Assembly (NCBI GenBank): GCA_015489315.1
Contig: WFZZ01000085.1
Span: forward strand, 1-32,707
Origin: Deltaproteobacteria bacterium
GTDB taxonomy: Bacteria; Desulfobacterota; Dissulfuribacteria; Dissulfuribacterales; QOAL01
Direction: 5' to 3'
DNA: 32,707 bases
The notes beneath the pieces were generated by a model, which was not told the origin of the DNA, searched no databases, and worked only from the letters and a program-made list of their open reading frames with translations. Positions 16,393 through 25,348 of the stretch are shown here, piece by piece; within the stretch, counting starts at the first letter, position 1, and each line of letters begins with the position of its first letter. Both the position numbers and the translations under genes were made by a program.

Positions 16393-17303
16393 ATTTCCTT
16401 AAGCTCCTCAACCATTTTTATATCTTCTGAAGGAAGCCTTCCCCTTGTAGTAAGATAACCTCCAATGAGCATTGCATCTGCACCAGACATGAAGGCTAGG
16501 GTTTGAAAATCCCCAAGCACCACTTCCCGGCCTCCTGCCATCCTGATGGCGGCACCTGGAAGAAGAAGCCTCATAAAAGAAATGGTTCTAAGAACTTCCG
16601 ATATGGATAAAATTTTTTGATTTTCAAGGGGGGTTCCGCTTATTGGCACAAGGATATTTAAAGGGCTTGATTCAACCAGAAGCCCTCTTAAAACCTCTAT
16701 CATTTGAAATCTATCTCTTTCATCTTCGCCTAGGCCAATGATTCCACCTGCACAAGCCTCAAGTCCCACTTCCTTAATTGCTTCTATGGTCTTTACCCGT
16801 TCCACAAAGGAGTGGGTGGTGCAGACCTTGGGATAATATCTTTCAGATGTTTCAAGGTTGTGATGGTATCTTGTAAGCCCTGCCTCTTTTAAAAGCTTAA
16901 GACCTTTCTTATCGATTATTCCGAGGGATGCACAGACCTTTATTCCAACCTTTTCTCGAATCTCATGCACATATTCTGCTATTTTTTCAAGAAGCCTTTC
17001 ACTGGGTCCCTTTCCACTTGTCACAAGGCTGAATCTTTGGGCTCCATTTGTCTTGGCCTCCCTTGCCTCCTTTAGGATTCTATCAAGTGGCTTTAAAGGA
17101 TATTTTTCAATTCTTGCCCTTGAAATGGCCGATTGTGCACAAAAGGTGCAATTTTCACTGCAGTTTCCACTTTTGGCATTTGTTATTGTGCAAAGCCCGA
17201 ATTTTGTACCCCTTTCTCGGAGTTTAACCTTAAGAGCCATATTGCAAAGTGCCCAAAGGGGCAAATTTTTTATATCTTCGTAGGTAATTTCTTTTTGTTT
17301 CAA
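16371..17303 (-). CDS. bioB: biotin synthase
   Basis: 310 residues, a radical-SAM enzyme that inserts sulfur into dethiobiotin, the last step of biotin synthesis. The 4Fe-4S/SAM motif CSENCTFC (C48, C52, C55) is intact; 'SGNCSENCTFCAQS' is typical. Later family signatures include CASLGIIDKKGL, THSFVERVKTIEA, ACAGGIIGLGE (the GE motif) and IRMAGGREV, where the conserved Arg binds the auxiliary 2Fe-2S cluster. The track start is a TTG whose last two bases overlap the bioA stop (TTGA), with AGAGGTGGA about ten bases upstream, so coupling to bioA is likely. It lies between bioA and chrA. Confidence 0.96.
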   Translation of the reverse strand: MKQKEITYEDIKNLPLWALCNMALKVKLRERGTKFGLCTITNAKSGNCSENCTFCAQSAISRARIEKYPLKPLDRILKEAREAKTNGAQRFSLVTSGKGPSERLLEKIAEYVHEIREKVGIKVCASLGIIDKKGLKLLKEAGLTRYHHNLETSERYYPKVCTTHSFVERVKTIEAIKEVGLEACAGGIIGLGEDERDRFQMIEVLRGLLVESSPLNILVPISGTPLENQKILSISEVLRTISFMRLLLPGAAIRMAGGREVVLGDFQTLAFMSGADAMLIGGYLTTRGRLPSEDIKMVEELKEIWKGVQV

Positions 17304-18670
17304 AGGGTCTTTTCCACCTCTTTTAAGGTCTCTTTTGTCCTAAGAATGATATCATCAATCTCTTCCCTTTTTGTACAAAGGGGCAAAAATAAATATATTA
17401 CATCTGAAAGGGGTCTAAGTATCAGTCCCCTTTTAAGGCCGGCAAGATAAACCTGCCAGCCAATACGTTTTTTTGAAGGAAAGGGCTCCCTAGTTCCTTT
17501 GTCCTTTACTAGTTCAAAGGCGCATACCATTCCAATCCCACGGATGTCTCCCACGATTTCAAGTTCAAAAAGCTCTCCCTTTTTTTCCTGAAGGTATTGA
17601 ACCCTGTCCCTTAATTTTGAAAGAACATTTTCCTCTTTAAAAACCTCAAGGCTTCCAAGGGCAGAGGAGACACAAATGGGGTTTGCAGTAAAGGTGTGTC
17701 CGTGGAAAAAGGTCTTTCCCTCAGAATAGTCTGCATAAAAAGCGTCAAAAATTTCCCTTTTTGTTACTGTAACTGCAAGGGGAAGGGTGCCTCCTGTGAG
17801 TCCTTTTGAAAGACAGAGAAAGTCGGGCACAATTTTCACATGGTCCATTGCAAACATCTTTCCTGTCCTGCCAAAGCCTGTTGCAACCTCGTCAAGGATC
17901 AGATGAATGCCATATTCTTCTGTAATATCTCGAGCCCTTTTTAGATATTTCTTTGGATATGTAATCATTCCTCCTGCGCCCATCAAAAGGGGTTCAAGGA
18001 CAAGGGCGCAAATCCTCTCTCTGTTCTCTTTAATGGCCCTTTCAAGAAGATCAAAACATTCAAGGGAGCATTTTCTCCCCCTCTCAGGATCGTAATTTTT
18101 ATAGTCGATGGGGCACCTGTAACAATATGGTGGAGGAACCTTGATGGATTTGAAGGTTATTTCAGAAAAGGGGCCTTCAAAGGCAGGAACACCGCCAAGG
18201 CTCATGGTCCCTATGGTATCTCCATGATAGCCTCTTTCAAGGGAAACAAAAAGGTGCCTTTTTTCCTCTCCCATTTGCTTGAAATATTGCAAAGACATTT
18301 TAAGGGCCACTTCAACTGCTGTGGAGCCATTGTCAGAAAAAAAGAACTTTGAAAGCTCGCCTGGAAGATACTCCTTTAGGTTTTTACAAAGGATTATGGG
18401 GCCTTTGTGTGTTGTCCCTGCAAAATGGACCTGATCAAGCCTTTCAAGTTGATCTTTTATGTGTTTTCTTATAACTGGATGGTTGTGGCCATGGGTGATG
18501 CACCACCACGAGGAAATGGTGTCATAGTATTTTTTGCCATCTATATCAAAAAGATGAATCCCTCTGGCCCTGTCCACAAACAACAAGTCCCTTTTTTCAA
18601 AGTCTTTCATCTGGGTATAGGGGTGCCAGATGAGTTCTTTATCTAGTCTTTTAAGCTCCTTAATATCCAT
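17300..18670 (-). CDS. bioA: adenosylmethionine-8-amino-7-oxononanoate aminotransferase
   Basis: 456 residues, PLP-dependent class III aminotransferase that makes 7,8-diaminopelargonate in biotin synthesis. Seen: WHPYTQMKDFE (15-25), SSWWCITHGHNHP (53-65), PLP-binding DEVATGFGRTG (260-270) and the Schiff-base lysine K289 (CLSKGLTGGTLP). A cysteine set (C183, C186, C201, C205: PPPYCYRCP...CSLEC) is shared by BioA proteins of many anaerobes as I recall; its role is unclear. The ATG at 18670 lies 29 bp after the yhaN-like gene. bioD and bioF are not in the window, so the pathway is split across the genome. Confidence 0.95.
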   Translation of the reverse strand: MDIKELKRLDKELIWHPYTQMKDFEKRDLLFVDRARGIHLFDIDGKKYYDTISSWWCITHGHNHPVIRKHIKDQLERLDQVHFAGTTHKGPIILCKNLKEYLPGELSKFFFSDNGSTAVEVALKMSLQYFKQMGEEKRHLFVSLERGYHGDTIGTMSLGGVPAFEGPFSEITFKSIKVPPPYCYRCPIDYKNYDPERGRKCSLECFDLLERAIKENRERICALVLEPLLMGAGGMITYPKKYLKRARDITEEYGIHLILDEVATGFGRTGKMFAMDHVKIVPDFLCLSKGLTGGTLPLAVTVTKREIFDAFYADYSEGKTFFHGHTFTANPICVSSALGSLEVFKEENVLSKLRDRVQYLQEKKGELFELEIVGDIRGIGMVCAFELVKDKGTREPFPSKKRIGWQVYLAGLKRGLILRPLSDVIYLFLPLCTKREEIDDIILRTKETLKEVEKTL

Positions 18671-18699
18671 TCTTTGTGCCTTTTTATCCTGCTGGATTT

Positions 18700-21600
18700 T
18701 TAAAGATCAATCAACTGGACATAACTTACTTCTTTCAAAAGGGCATCTGTTACATGGGGATGGCACGTAAAAAAAAGTATCTGCCTTTTTTGGGAAAATT
18801 CCCCTATTGCCCTTGCTGCAAGCCTTGTTCGTTGAGGGTCAAAGTTTACCATTATATCATCCATAATGACAGGTATTGTTTCACCTTCTGGTTCAAGGGT
18901 TGATATTATGCCAAATCTTAGGGAAAGATAAAGTTGCTCCTTTGTTCCCTGGCTTAGGTTTTGAGGTGAAACAAGCATTCCATCCCTGCGCATAACAAAA
19001 ATTTGTGCCTTTTGCCTATTTTCATCTTCACCTGCACGAAAAAGTATTCTTTCATATCTTCCGTTGGTAATGGTGGAAAAATAGGTGGATGCAATTTCAA
19101 GGACCTTTGGCTGGTTTTCCCTTTCAAAACGCTCTTTGGCCCTTTTAAGAATTATTTGAGATATCTTGAGCCTTGCCCATCTTCTTGAAAGTTCAAAAAG
19201 CTCGTTTTCTAAGGCCTCTTTTCTAAACAAAAGCTCCTGTCTTTTATCAGAAGTCATAAGGCCTTTTATGACCTCACGGCAACGGCCGATCTCCTGATGT
19301 TTATCTTCGATTTTTCTTTTAATATCTTCTGCCTGTCTATTTAATTCATTGATCTTTGATTCTATCTCTGGAAGGTTTGTCCTGGAATATACTTCGACTG
19401 CCTCCTTTTCGCTTACTCCAAGACCTGAAGACAGCCTTATGAGAATGGCTTCTAGTTCCTTTTTGAGCCCTTCCAAAAATTTCCCCTTCTCATACCTTTT
19501 CTTGAGGGAATGCAAGTCCTTTACATGAAACTCATCAAAGGTGCTTTTTAGTTGGGCCAAAAGGGAATGGCGTTTTTGAGTAAGGTTTTTTAGACCATCA
19601 TCCACAGCCTTTAATTTTTCCTTTAGGATCAATAGATTTGTAATTTTTTCCTCTTCCCTTTGTAAAAGGTGTTCCAATATTTCAAAAATTCCTTCATTGA
19701 CTTTTGGTCTTTCATCAGCAAAAAGCCTTGAAAGAATATCTTTTAAGGCCCCTTCAATTGACGATTTTTCTGCCTTATATTGTTTTAATATGTCTTGTTC
19801 TTGCTCCTTTTCATCAATAAGTTCCCTCAATTCCTCTATGAGTTTTATGTATTGAATGGCTATATCAGGGGAAATGAAGGAAGGAAGCCCACTTTTCTTT
19901 AAAAAAACTTGCCAGTTTTGAGTTTCATCCTTGATTTTTTGGGAAATTTCCTCCTTTTTTTTGTCTAAATCAGCTATTTCACTTTCAAGCCCTTTCTTTT
20001 CTTCTTTAAAGGCCTTTAGCCTTTGAGCCTTTAAAAGCCTTTCTTTTAATTCCTGGGAACCCTTGATTAAATCCTCCCTTATCTCCAAAACTAAATCCCT
20101 TATGGCCTTTGTATCCTCTGTGCCAATAGGTCTTTTGAAAAATTCAAGCCCCTTTTTGATACCATTATCAATTCTTTCTAATTCTTCTTCTAGTTCTTTT
20201 AGCCTTATGACCTTTTCTTTTATGAGATTAAACCCCTTTGTAAGTTCATAAAAATCCTCTTTTTTTAACTGTTCATCCAGGGAATTTTCCTTCAAAAAAT
20301 CCTTCCATCTATCCTCAAGTATCCTTTCTTTTTCTTTAACCCTACTTATTGAAAGTTCCGTCTCTTCTTTTCTTGAAATTATATCTTCAAGGTCTTCATT
20401 TAAGGTTTTCATCTCCTTTTTGATCTTTTCCTCTTCCCTTAAGGCAGAAATTACATCCTCGATTCTATTCAAAAGCCCGGAATAATAGGGCTCATCATAG
20501 TCTTCGTGAGAAAGGCCAAAAAGTATGGAAAGCCTTTGGGTGTCTTTAACTATGTTTTCTAAAAGGCTGTTTAAAAAATCGGTTTCCTTTGAAAGAGAGG
20601 CAATTTTCCTTTTAGTAGAACGCAAGGATTCTTCCAGCTCCTTTAATGCCTTTTTAATCCTTTTCCTAAAAAAGAGGAAAAGAAAGATGGAAACCGGCAG
20701 GAGGGAATAAAGAAATATTCTTATACCTTCATCAGAATCTTTAAGGGAAAAGCCGGATATGAGGGCAAAAAGCCCTAAAAATGGGATTAAGTAGTTTAAG
20801 TGTTTAAAAAATAAAAGCCTTTTTTGAAAATAGAATCCTTCCTTTAGGCGATTTTCATGGGTTTCTAATTGAATTTCTAGCTGATTTTTTTGACTCTTTA
20901 TGGAGGAAATCCTTGGAAGGCCAATTTTTAGCCCTGAGCAAAGCCTAATAAGCTCTTCTTTTTTGTCTTTATCAACTGGAAGGCTTGTGTTGAGCTCATC
21001 CAGCCTTTCCTGGCGTCTTTTTATCCTTGCCTTGTAGGCATCCTCATCTTTTTTTATCTGGGCTAAGATGGACTTAAGAAATAGAATTTCTTTTTTAAGG
21101 CTGTCAAGCCTTTCAAGAATTTCATTTCCCCTTTTTGAGATTTCATCTATGGAAAATATGTCACAGATCGAAACATCAATTTTAAACCTTTTTTGGAGCC
21201 CCTTTAATTCATTTTTTAATCCATTGATCCTTTCGGAAAGTTCCTCTCTTCTAAAAAGGTCATCTTCGATACGGGAAAGCCTTTTTAATTGATTGTTAAT
21301 CTCAGAAAGCCTTCTATTAAGTTCGACTGGCCCTTCTTTAAGGTCTTTCTCAAGTTTTTTTATTGTTTCATTTAATTGCGAAAGGTCCTCTACCCTTATT
21401 TCATATCTTTTAATTATTTCAAGAAAGTCTTCATTGACCCTTTTTAGACCTTTATTATATTCTTCTATCTTTTCTTCAGTATGTATTCCAACCTTGAAAT
21501 TTTTAAGTTCTTCCTTGTCGAAAGCTTTACCTATCTTATTTTCAATTTCTTTAATCTTTCTTCCAATTTTTTCGATTTTTCTTGTCCTTAATGGTATCTC

Positions 21601-22626
21601 TTCCCTTAGAAAGATATACCTTTCCTTAAGTGAACATATCTCTTTTATCTTTTGCTTATTTTTTACAACTTCGCTTTTAACATGAGTTTTTGAGATGGCA
21701 ATCTCAATTTCTGTTCTTTTTTCTTTAAGCCCTTTTATTTGGTCATCCAGGTCATTTAATTTTTCATTTGTTTCATTGGCCTTGAAAAAAGTTTCATCAT
21801 CAGGAAATTGGTAATTAATCCTTTCTTCCAAAAGCCCTCTTTTAATTTCTTTAAACCTCAAAAAGTCATTCCATCCTTCCCTTAGGGTCTTATGCCAGTA
21901 AAGATCCTTTTCTGTTTGCGTCCGCAAGTTTTCAAGGGATTCAAGCTCTTTTTCCTTCCGGGCGATTTGTTCTTTCATCTCCCTGTATTTTTCTATTTCA
22001 TGCCCTGATCCGGAAAGCTCCTTTTTTATTTTCTTTATCTTTGAAATGGTCCTGTTGATCTTCTGCTTTTTTCCCCTTGGTTTAAAAAGTTCGTCAAGGC
22101 CCTTTTCAAGAAATTTCTGCGCCCTTGATAGGGCCCTAAAGGATGTGCCAAAGCCTACTCCATAAATTGCATCCTTTACTCCTTCTTCATTGAGGCTATC
22201 AAGTTCCTGAAGTTCCTTGAGGCTAAATGCAAATATATTTTCATAAACCTTCTGGGTAATTCCTCCAAAAATCATCTTGGGATCAAAAAGACCTGGTTCA
22301 CTCCCAAGCCTTAAAAGTTTAAAATCTGTCTTTTTAATACTTTTCCCATTGAAGTAGGAAAGCCTTTCAAATAAAAATCTCTCTCCCTTTTTATCCTCGA
22401 TTATTATTCTTCCGCCATAAGGTCCATTTTTTATTGGAAGGTAGGAAGGCCTGTTTTCCTTTCTATTATTTGAAAAGCCAAAGAAAATCGTCCTTATAAA
22501 GGAAAGGATGGTTGACTTTCCTGCTTCATTTTTTCCTTGAAAAATTACAAGTCCATCTTCAAGGGGGCCGATTTTTTTATTATTAAAAAGGCCAAAGCCT
22601 TCTATTTGAATCTCCCTAATTTTCAA
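18700..22626 (-). CDS. YhaN-like SMC/SbcC-type AAA ATPase
   Basis: 1308 residues. N-terminal Walker A GKNEAGKST (31-39). Two long coiled-coil arms (about 185-600 and 655-1200) flank a pair of hydrophobic segments (611-627 and 636-653). Hydrophobic segments in place of a hinge or zinc hook are the mark of YhaN rather than SbcC/Rad50. The ABC-type signature LSQGTKEQLYLSLR begins at 1224 and Walker B VIMDD lies near 1253. Such proteins pair with a YhaO/SbcD-like nuclease and are thought to act on DNA ends, possibly at the membrane. TTG start at 22626, inside the end of the nuclease gene (11-nt overlap), with GAGGA upstream. Full length and undamaged; biological role not settled. Confidence 0.88.
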   Translation of the reverse strand: MKIREIQIEGFGLFNNKKIGPLEDGLVIFQGKNEAGKSTILSFIRTIFFGFSNNRKENRPSYLPIKNGPYGGRIIIEDKKGERFLFERLSYFNGKSIKKTDFKLLRLGSEPGLFDPKMIFGGITQKVYENIFAFSLKELQELDSLNEEGVKDAIYGVGFGTSFRALSRAQKFLEKGLDELFKPRGKKQKINRTISKIKKIKKELSGSGHEIEKYREMKEQIARKEKELESLENLRTQTEKDLYWHKTLREGWNDFLRFKEIKRGLLEERINYQFPDDETFFKANETNEKLNDLDDQIKGLKEKRTEIEIAISKTHVKSEVVKNKQKIKEICSLKERYIFLREEIPLRTRKIEKIGRKIKEIENKIGKAFDKEELKNFKVGIHTEEKIEEYNKGLKRVNEDFLEIIKRYEIRVEDLSQLNETIKKLEKDLKEGPVELNRRLSEINNQLKRLSRIEDDLFRREELSERINGLKNELKGLQKRFKIDVSICDIFSIDEISKRGNEILERLDSLKKEILFLKSILAQIKKDEDAYKARIKRRQERLDELNTSLPVDKDKKEELIRLCSGLKIGLPRISSIKSQKNQLEIQLETHENRLKEGFYFQKRLLFFKHLNYLIPFLGLFALISGFSLKDSDEGIRIFLYSLLPVSIFLFLFFRKRIKKALKELEESLRSTKRKIASLSKETDFLNSLLENIVKDTQRLSILFGLSHEDYDEPYYSGLLNRIEDVISALREEEKIKKEMKTLNEDLEDIISRKEETELSISRVKEKERILEDRWKDFLKENSLDEQLKKEDFYELTKGFNLIKEKVIRLKELEEELERIDNGIKKGLEFFKRPIGTEDTKAIRDLVLEIREDLIKGSQELKERLLKAQRLKAFKEEKKGLESEIADLDKKKEEISQKIKDETQNWQVFLKKSGLPSFISPDIAIQYIKLIEELRELIDEKEQEQDILKQYKAEKSSIEGALKDILSRLFADERPKVNEGIFEILEHLLQREEEKITNLLILKEKLKAVDDGLKNLTQKRHSLLAQLKSTFDEFHVKDLHSLKKRYEKGKFLEGLKKELEAILIRLSSGLGVSEKEAVEVYSRTNLPEIESKINELNRQAEDIKRKIEDKHQEIGRCREVIKGLMTSDKRQELLFRKEALENELFELSRRWARLKISQIILKRAKERFERENQPKVLEIASTYFSTITNGRYERILFRAGEDENRQKAQIFVMRRDGMLVSPQNLSQGTKEQLYLSLRFGIISTLEPEGETIPVIMDDIMVNFDPQRTRLAARAIGEFSQKRQILFFTCHPHVTDALLKEVSYVQLIDL

Positions 22627-23866
22627 GGTCTCTTTCCTCTAAAAGTTCTAAAAGGAGATATTTTGCCCTTTCCACTATCTCCAAAAGCTCGTGGTCATCA
22701 GGTACAATAGAAGATAGCTCGGGCCTTTTAAAAAGTTCCTTAATATCATCATGTCCTCTCAGGTGTTCAAGAGTTATTGATTCGGCCTCTCTAAGACAAT
22801 ATCCAGGAAGGTCCTTTACTTCCATTCGGTTAGATAGATCGGCCTTTGGAGTGGTAAAGTTTCTTATTTCAACCACATAGACCAGAGGCTCCTGGTTTTC
22901 CATTTCCTCTTTTACGGTTTCATGGAGTTCCTGTAATTTTTCATCTCTTAAGAGCATTCCGGCCAGTGTGCTTTGGCCTTTTAGTAAAAGCCTTATTAAA
23001 AGGTCTTTTCCCTTGTATCTTTTTTGTTCATCTTCAATGGATTTAAATATTTTTGACAAAAGTTCCTGTGTGTTTGTTATATCAAAAAGATCAATTTCTA
23101 TTTCACTCCAAACAATTTTTGATGTTGAGAGAAATTCTGCCTCAATCTGTCCATCTTCTACCTTTACAAAATAGCATCCCCTTTCACCAGATTCTTTAAA
23201 GTGTCGCCCCTGAATGTTGCCTGGGTAAACTATATAGGGTTCCTTTGAAATTATCCGTGGTATGTGTATGTGGCCAAGGGCCCAGTAATCGGCCCTATGA
23301 TCAAAATCCGAAATATTACAGGGTGCATAGGGTATGTGGCCCTCTTGAGAGCCAACGGTTACGTGAAGTAGGGCAATTTTAAATAAGTCTTCTTCAAAGA
23401 CTGGAACAGACCTAACGAGATTTCCAAATTCTTTTTCCTTCTTAAAACTTTTTCCAAAAATTGCAATCTCTTGTCCGGAAGGAAGTTTTATCCGTTCCCA
23501 GTTGGTGTTTTTTGGCGAAAATACAGTGCAGTTTTCAGGAAATTTCCAAGCCCCTGAAATCCTATCATAGGGGTCATGGTTCCCATGAATCAAAAAGACC
23601 TTTATTCCGTGCTCTTTAAGTTTTTTAAAGCCCTTGTGGATGTGGGAAAGGGGTCTTAAGTTTTGATCTTTGGTATCAAGCAGGTCTCCAGCCACAAGGA
23701 CAAAATCTGCTTTCTTTTCAATTGAAAGTCTTATCAGTCTGTCAAAGGCCTCATATGTTGAATCAAGAAGCTTTATATACAGGCCTTCGTCCACGTCCTT
23801 TATGCCTTTAAAGGGCGAGCCAACATGAAGATCAGCACAGTGAATGAATTTAAAATTTTTATTCAT
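22616..23866 (-). CDS. YhaO/SbcD-like metallophosphoesterase (DNA repair exonuclease)
   Basis: 416 residues. The binuclear-metal phosphoesterase motifs are all present: D12/H14 in ADLHVG, D61 in VAGDLLD, N96/H97 in HGNHDP, an H in LLHVTVG, and the final GHIHIP. This is the Mre11/SbcD fold. The C-terminal 150 residues form a second domain ending in an Glu-rich helix (LLLELLEERDLEN), likely the contact with the ATPase partner. It overlaps the yhaN-like gene by 11 nt. First gene of the unit running through bioA-bioB-chrA; the 181-bp gap to cbiC on the other strand should hold its promoter. Confidence 0.92.
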   Translation of the reverse strand: MNKNFKFIHCADLHVGSPFKGIKDVDEGLYIKLLDSTYEAFDRLIRLSIEKKADFVLVAGDLLDTKDQNLRPLSHIHKGFKKLKEHGIKVFLIHGNHDPYDRISGAWKFPENCTVFSPKNTNWERIKLPSGQEIAIFGKSFKKEKEFGNLVRSVPVFEEDLFKIALLHVTVGSQEGHIPYAPCNISDFDHRADYWALGHIHIPRIISKEPYIVYPGNIQGRHFKESGERGCYFVKVEDGQIEAEFLSTSKIVWSEIEIDLFDITNTQELLSKIFKSIEDEQKRYKGKDLLIRLLLKGQSTLAGMLLRDEKLQELHETVKEEMENQEPLVYVVEIRNFTTPKADLSNRMEVKDLPGYCLREAESITLEHLRGHDDIKELFKRPELSSIVPDDHELLEIVERAKYLLLELLEERDLEN

Positions 23867-24003
23867 AGTTTATGGAAGAAATTATTTTTACTTAGAAGAA
23901 AAAATGTGTAAGATTTCAAACTGTTTTAATTGCCTGTCTCGTAAAACATTATTGTAGGAAGAATATAGGCTAAAATGGTTTTTTAGGAAAGAATAGCAGG
24001 GTA

Positions 24004-24029
24004 TTTTGTAGCTTTTTATAAAGCCAAAA
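24004..24029 (+). promoter_or_regulatory. hairpin just before the cbiC ribosome site
   Basis: TTTTG, TA bulge, GCTTT, loop TTAT, AAAGC, CAAAA: ten pairs with a two-base bulge, ending six bases before AGGAG (24035). It could tune cbiC translation. It has no B12-box, so I do not call a cobalamin riboswitch. Confidence 0.35.
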
Positions 24030-24047
24030 TAGACAGGAGTAAGTTTC

Positions 24048-24686
24048 ATGTGTTCCATTTTAAAGGGGCTTTCAGGGCCTGAAATCGAGGCCCTTAGTAT
24101 GAAGATTATTGAAAAGGAGCTTGGGCCAACGCCCTTTTCAGAGGATGAGCTCAAGGTGGTTAAAAGGGTCATTCATGCAACTGCAGATTTTGAATTTGCA
24201 AGAACCATAAAATTTAAAAATAGTCCCATTTCTGAGGGTATAAAGGCCCTCAAAAAGGGCCTTCCCATAGTAACAGATACACGCATGGCCGCCTCGGGCA
24301 TCAGCAAAAATCTTTTCCCTAAAGAAGGACCAGAAATAATTGTTCCAGCCTTATTGCCTGAAGCCAAGAAGTTTCAAGAAAAAAAGGGAGGCACCCTTTC
24401 AGAGGCCGCAATGGAGCTTTGTGTTAAAATAAGGCCTGGAATAATAATTATAGGAAATGCCCCCACAGCCCTTTTAAAGGTCATTCAATTGATAAATGAA
24501 AAGAAAATTTCACCGCGGCTTGTAATTGGTGTTCCTGTTGGCTTTGTAAATGCCAAGGAGTCAAAGGATATGCTCTTTGAAATGGAGAATCAGCCCCTTA
24601 TAACATGTCTTGGTAGAAAGGGCGGGACTCCGGTGGCCGTTGCCATAATCAATGCAATTATTCGTCTTGCCTTTAGGACAGAATAA
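24048..24686 (+). CDS. cbiC: precorrin-8X/cobalt-precorrin-8 methylmutase
   Basis: 212 residues, full length for CbiC/CobH. It moves the C-11 methyl group to C-12 to give hydrogenobyrinate or cobyrinate in cobalamin synthesis. The catalytic histidine is H43 in VIHATADFEFA; other signatures are VTDTRMAASGIS, RPGIIIIGNAPTAL, GVPVGFVNAKESK and GRKGGTPVAVAIINAI. CAGGAG stands well before the ATG. No other cob/cbi gene is in the window, so it is a dispersed pathway gene. Its end overlaps the end of the opposing DUF1614 gene by 14 nt, leaving no room for a terminator between them. Confidence 0.95.
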   Translation: MCSILKGLSGPEIEALSMKIIEKELGPTPFSEDELKVVKRVIHATADFEFARTIKFKNSPISEGIKALKKGLPIVTDTRMAASGISKNLFPKEGPEIIVPALLPEAKKFQEKKGGTLSEAAMELCVKIRPGIIIIGNAPTALLKVIQLINEKKISPRLVIGVPVGFVNAKESKDMLFEMENQPLITCLGRKGGTPVAVAIINAIIRLAFRTE

Positions 24687-25347
24687 CTGCAATTATTCCT
24701 GCTAGAAATACGCCGTCAAAGGTCCCTGCACCTCCTATGGAGGCAACTGGTGCATGTACTTTTTTTAGGTCCTTTATGTGAAGGATGTCTGCTCCCAAAA
24801 GGGTGCCCATGGTGGCGGAGATATATGCCAGCGCAGGAGCATGCATTGAGGACGAACCGAGGGCCAGTGCCATAAGGGCTGCAATAATGGGTGGGATAAA
24901 GACAGGGATTGCTATCCCGACCCCTGGGACAGGTCTAGCGAAATGATAAGTGATGGCCGCAACAAGAAGTGTGGAAAATATAGGCTCAAAAAGCATTTGC
25001 CACTTTATCATGAGATAAAGGGAAAGGACTATTGGAATTACGGCACCCCCCATATTGATGGCAATGATCATGTTCTTTCTGGTTAGTCGAGGGATCTGAT
25101 AAACCATTCCAAAAAAATGAATGGAACTGGGAAGTGGCTCAAAGTCATCCACCTCAATCTTTTTTATGGGAATATTGATGCCGCTTCCAAGAAGGGACAA
25201 AAGAAGAAAGCTAAAGGTCTGAATCTCGTTAAGTCCAAGCCTTTCAAAGACAATGGTTATGAGCCCAAGCTGAATGAATACAAAAAGAAAGATGAATACA
25301 AAGATGAGTAGAAAAAATACTATTAGGCCAAAGGGATTAAAAAACAT
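24673..25347 (-). CDS. DUF1614 membrane protein
   Basis: 224 residues with about five to six hydrophobic segments. The C-terminal half carries the family hallmarks VGIAIPVFIPPIIAALMAL, AYISATMGTLLGADIL and ASIGGAGTFDGVFLAGIIAVIL. Conserved polar residues in GAD and GGAGTFDG sit within membrane helices and suggest a binding or catalytic site, but no function is known. ATG starts 1 nt after the alaS stop, so it is the last gene of the recA-alaS unit. The first 60 residues include a strongly aromatic helix (FFLLIFVFIFLFVF). Confidence 0.85.
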   Translation of the reverse strand: MFFNPFGLIVFFLLIFVFIFLFVFIQLGLITIVFERLGLNEIQTFSFLLLSLLGSGINIPIKKIEVDDFEPLPSSIHFFGMVYQIPRLTRKNMIIAINMGGAVIPIVLSLYLMIKWQMLFEPIFSTLLVAAITYHFARPVPGVGIAIPVFIPPIIAALMALALGSSSMHAPALAYISATMGTLLGADILHIKDLKKVHAPVASIGGAGTFDGVFLAGIIAVILS

Positions 25348-25348
25348 T

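Noticed and set aside
23867-24047. cobalamin riboswitch before cbiC
   Set aside because: Too short a leader and no B12-box-like sequence seen.
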